From Thiopseudomonas sp964394445 (GTDB taxonomy: Bacteria > Pseudomonadota > Gammaproteobacteria > Pseudomonadales > Pseudomonadaceae): a stretch of 9,546 nucleotides of DNA. Made by a program: the position numbers and the translations under genes. Below the pieces are notes generated by a model. That model worked only from the letters and a program-made list of their open reading frames with translations. It ran no database searches and was not told where the DNA came from. Of the stretch, positions 7,686 through 9,546 are shown piece after piece. Positions within the stretch are counted from its first letter, which is position 1. Each line of letters begins with the position of its first letter. The DNA lies in contig CAYMXO010000064.1 in assembly GCA_964394445.1 (NCBI GenBank), positions 1 to 9,546 on the forward strand, written 5' to 3'.

Positions 7686-8825
7686 ATGCAGATTGAATTC
7701 AGCCCGGACGGGAGTGCGGATGCACTGCGACAAGGTGTGCAAACGCTGGCCGCAGCACCTGACATCCATGCCATTCTGGTATTTGGCTGTGATGAAAATC
7801 ACTGGCAGCCTGAGCTGTTGGATGCCACGTTGCAGACGGCACAGGTGCCGATTCTGGGCGGGATCTTTCCCCAGATTATCTACCGGCAGCGAAACTATAC
7901 TCAGGGCTTTGTGCTGGTTGGGCTGAACCGGGAGATTCAATGGCAGCAGGTTGATCATCTCAGTGAGGATGCAGCCGATTACGATCTGCCGCTGGAAGAG
8001 TGTGCCGAGCGCTGGGACAGCATCGAGGGGGACGCCACCCTGATGGTGTTGGTGGATGGGCTGGCGGCGCGGATAGCGGCTTTGATCGAGTCCCTGTTTG
8101 TCAATTTTGGCCTGGTGCATAATTTTATCGGTGGCGGCGCCGGTTCGTTAAGCTTCGAGCGCAAGCCCTGCCTGCTGACCCCCAGTGGCCTGGTGCAGGA
8201 TGCCGCTTTGCTGATACGACTGCCGCTGCGCAGCGGTGTCGGCGTTGCGCATGGCTGGCAGCCGGTGAGTGAACCGATGAAAGTCACTGACAGTCAGCGT
8301 AATCAGGTGTACACCCTCGACGGTCAGGCAGCCTTTGAGCAGTATCGGCAGCGTATCGAAGCCCGCAGTGCAGACCGGTTTGGCGCTGACAACTTCTTTG
8401 ATATCGCCAAAAGTTACCCCCTGGGTGTGGTGAAGCTGGGTGCCGAGATGATTGTGCGCGACCCGCTGATGCGCACCGAGGATGGCAAGGGCATGGTGTG
8501 TGTTGGTGAAGTGCTTGAAGGCTGTACCGTGCGATTGCTCAACGGCACCGCTGAAGGCTTGATCGCTGCTGCCGGTCAGGCGGATCGGTTGGCACAGCAA
8601 AGCTGGCAGCAGCAGTCCGAGTCGACACCTGAGGCGGCACTGTTTATCGACTGCATCTCCCGTGTGCTTTTCCTCGGTGATCGAATCACTGAAGAGCTGG
8701 AGCAGGTGGCCCCCGGTCTACCCGTATTTGGCGCCTTGACCCTGGGTGAGATCGCCAACACCGGGCGCGATTATCTGGAGTTCTACAACAAAACCGCCGT
8801 GCTGGGGCTGCTGGGCCGTGACTGA
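7686..8825 (+). CDS. FIST-domain sensor protein, NosP-like candidate
   Basis: This 379-residue cytoplasmic protein consists of a FIST_N domain (about 25-185) and a FIST_C domain (about 195-370). The features I recognise are AILVFGCDE near 29-37, VPILGGIFPQ near 54-63, FIGGGAGSLSF at 147-157, VGVAHGWQPVSEPMKVTD at 185-202, FIDCISRVLFLG at 320-331, and GALTLGEIANTG at 349-360 followed by EFYNKTAVLGLLG. FIST proteins are sensory. One branch, NosP of Pseudomonas aeruginosa, binds heme and nitric oxide and inhibits the co-encoded kinase NahK. Here too the next gene is a soluble hybrid kinase, overlapping by 8 nt, which makes a NosP-type pair plausible. Heme binding cannot be shown from sequence; H189 in AHGW is a candidate ligand only. 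The start is supported by AAGGGAG at 7674-7680, 5 nt before the ATG. The alternative is a FIST protein binding another small ligand. Confidence 0.88.
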   Translation: MQIEFSPDGSADALRQGVQTLAAAPDIHAILVFGCDENHWQPELLDATLQTAQVPILGGIFPQIIYRQRNYTQGFVLVGLNREIQWQQVDHLSEDAADYDLPLEECAERWDSIEGDATLMVLVDGLAARIAALIESLFVNFGLVHNFIGGGAGSLSFERKPCLLTPSGLVQDAALLIRLPLRSGVGVAHGWQPVSEPMKVTDSQRNQVYTLDGQAAFEQYRQRIEARSADRFGADNFFDIAKSYPLGVVKLGAEMIVRDPLMRTEDGKGMVCVGEVLEGCTVRLLNGTAEGLIAAAGQADRLAQQSWQQQSESTPEAALFIDCISRVLFLGDRITEELEQVAPGLPVFGALTLGEIANTGRDYLEFYNKTAVLGLLGRD

Positions 8826-9546
8826 AACGAGCCGGATTGAAGAAACCGAAGTTCTGTACGAAATAGCGCTGGCCATAGGTGCCGGCCTTGATCTGCAGAA
8901 AATGCTGCGCCATGCACTGTCGACTATGCTGCGTGGCCTGAATTGCAGTGGTGTACTGGTGATGCAGTGGCAGCATGAGCAGACAACAGCACCGATGGCG
9001 TCTGCCTCCGTGTGTGGGCTTGGCCTGCAGTGGCAGCAGCTGATCGCCTTGCCCAAACGCTTTGCCAAAGATCCGCAGGTGATCGAACAGCTGGCGGCCC
9101 TGCAACTACCCGATAACCATCTGGCGTTGCCTGCATTCAAGACGGGCCTGCAGGCTCGGTATGAAGGGGACAATGGACGCATCTACTATCCTTTCGTACT
9201 CGATGATTTTGGCCTGCTGTTGCTGGAAAAGTCGGGTGCAGGCTTTTCAACCGGACTGCCGGCGTCGCTGCAGCGCATGATGCCGAAACTGGCCAGTGCC
9301 GCCCGTGCCTGTCTGCACGACGAAGACCTGCGCCGACAGAAAGACGCCGCAGAAGCGGCCAACATTGCCAAGAGTCAGTTCCTCGCCAAGATGAGCCACG
9401 AGATCCGCACACCGATGAACGGCATCATCGGCATGCTGGAGCTGGTGCTGCAGACCGAGCTTGAGCGTCAGCAGCGTGAGCATCTGGATCTTGCGCGGGG
9501 CGATGCGTTGTCGCAGAATCTGCCAGCTCGCGCTACGTTACGTGCT
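8818..9546 (+). CDS. Soluble sensor histidine kinase with GAF-like input, 5' part only
   Basis: The frame runs from GTG at 8818 to the window end: 243 codons with no stop. Residues 8-165 have no membrane helix and begin like a GAF domain (EVLYEIALAIGAGLDLQKML then LNCSGVLVM); the GAF call is moderate. A linker helix (about 166-188) leads into HisKA, with phosphoacceptor H194 in KMSHEIRTPMNGIIGMLEL. The family suggests a hybrid kinase with HATPase and receiver domains beyond the window. GTG is chosen because no ATG lies near; the next in-frame ATG is codon 29, inside the GAF-like helix. The start overlaps the FIST stop by 8 nt, and no strong ribosome binding site precedes it, so coupling to FIST translation is likely. 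After LDLARG (about residue 228) the family pattern is lost, so the last 15 codons are doubtful (possible frameshift or poor sequence). By analogy with NahK, the FIST protein may control this kinase. Confidence 0.8.
   Translation, partial: MTETSRIEETEVLYEIALAIGAGLDLQKMLRHALSTMLRGLNCSGVLVMQWQHEQTTAPMASASVCGLGLQWQQLIALPKRFAKDPQVIEQLAALQLPDNHLALPAFKTGLQARYEGDNGRIYYPFVLDDFGLLLLEKSGAGFSTGLPASLQRMMPKLASAARACLHDEDLRRQKDAAEAANIAKSQFLAKMSHEIRTPMNGIIGMLELVLQTELERQQREHLDLARGDALSQNLPARATLRA

Noticed and set aside
9518..9528. 11-base inverted match to 3290-3300 in the first receiver of the membrane kinase, suggesting a chimeric end
   Set aside because: A single 11-base match across nearly 10 kb on both strands is compatible with chance, and the reverse-strand translation meets a stop codon, so it does not support a second receiver domain.

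Overview
The window holds part of one co-oriented signal-transduction operon from a gammaproteobacterium. I infer this from the Pseudomonas/Oceanospirillales-like protein families, the moderately high GC content and the E. coli-like ribosome binding sites; genus cannot be assigned. Five complete genes and the first 243 codons of a sixth lie on the plus strand. They are joined by very short gaps or overlaps (4-nt overlap, 33-nt gap, 17-nt gap, 11-nt gap, 8-nt overlap), so they are almost certainly co-transcribed and partly translationally coupled. No transporter, enzyme of intermediary metabolism, mobile element, RNA gene, CRISPR array or terminator was seen.

Layout: (1) 1-122, a non-coding leader with a possible truncated open frame on the minus strand. 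(2) 123-1016, a secreted PhnD-type periplasmic binding protein. (3) 1013-4441, a membrane hybrid histidine kinase (double-Cache-like sensor, PAS, HisKA, HATPase, two receivers, Hpt). (4) 4475-5569, a soluble methyl-accepting-type signalling protein ending in a CZB zinc-binding domain. (5) 5587-7674, a response regulator with receiver, PAS-like, degenerate GGDEF and intact EAL domains. (6) 7686-8825, a FIST-domain sensor. (7) 8818 to the window end, the front of a second hybrid kinase, soluble, with a GAF-like input domain.

How they may work together (inference): the binding protein and the double-Cache kinase look like a periplasmic sensing pair, because no ABC permease or ATPase follows the binding protein. 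The FIST protein and the soluble kinase resemble the NosP/NahK type of nitric-oxide-sensing pair. The CZB protein is a plausible cytoplasmic zinc or oxidant sensor. The receiver-EAL protein is the only visible output and should hydrolyse cyclic di-GMP, so the operon reads as several stress or ligand inputs converging on one c-di-GMP phosphodiesterase.

The last roughly 45 bases do not fit the kinase family in the reading frame, although the frame stays open. This looks like a frameshift or low-quality contig end, so the sixth gene should be treated as partial.
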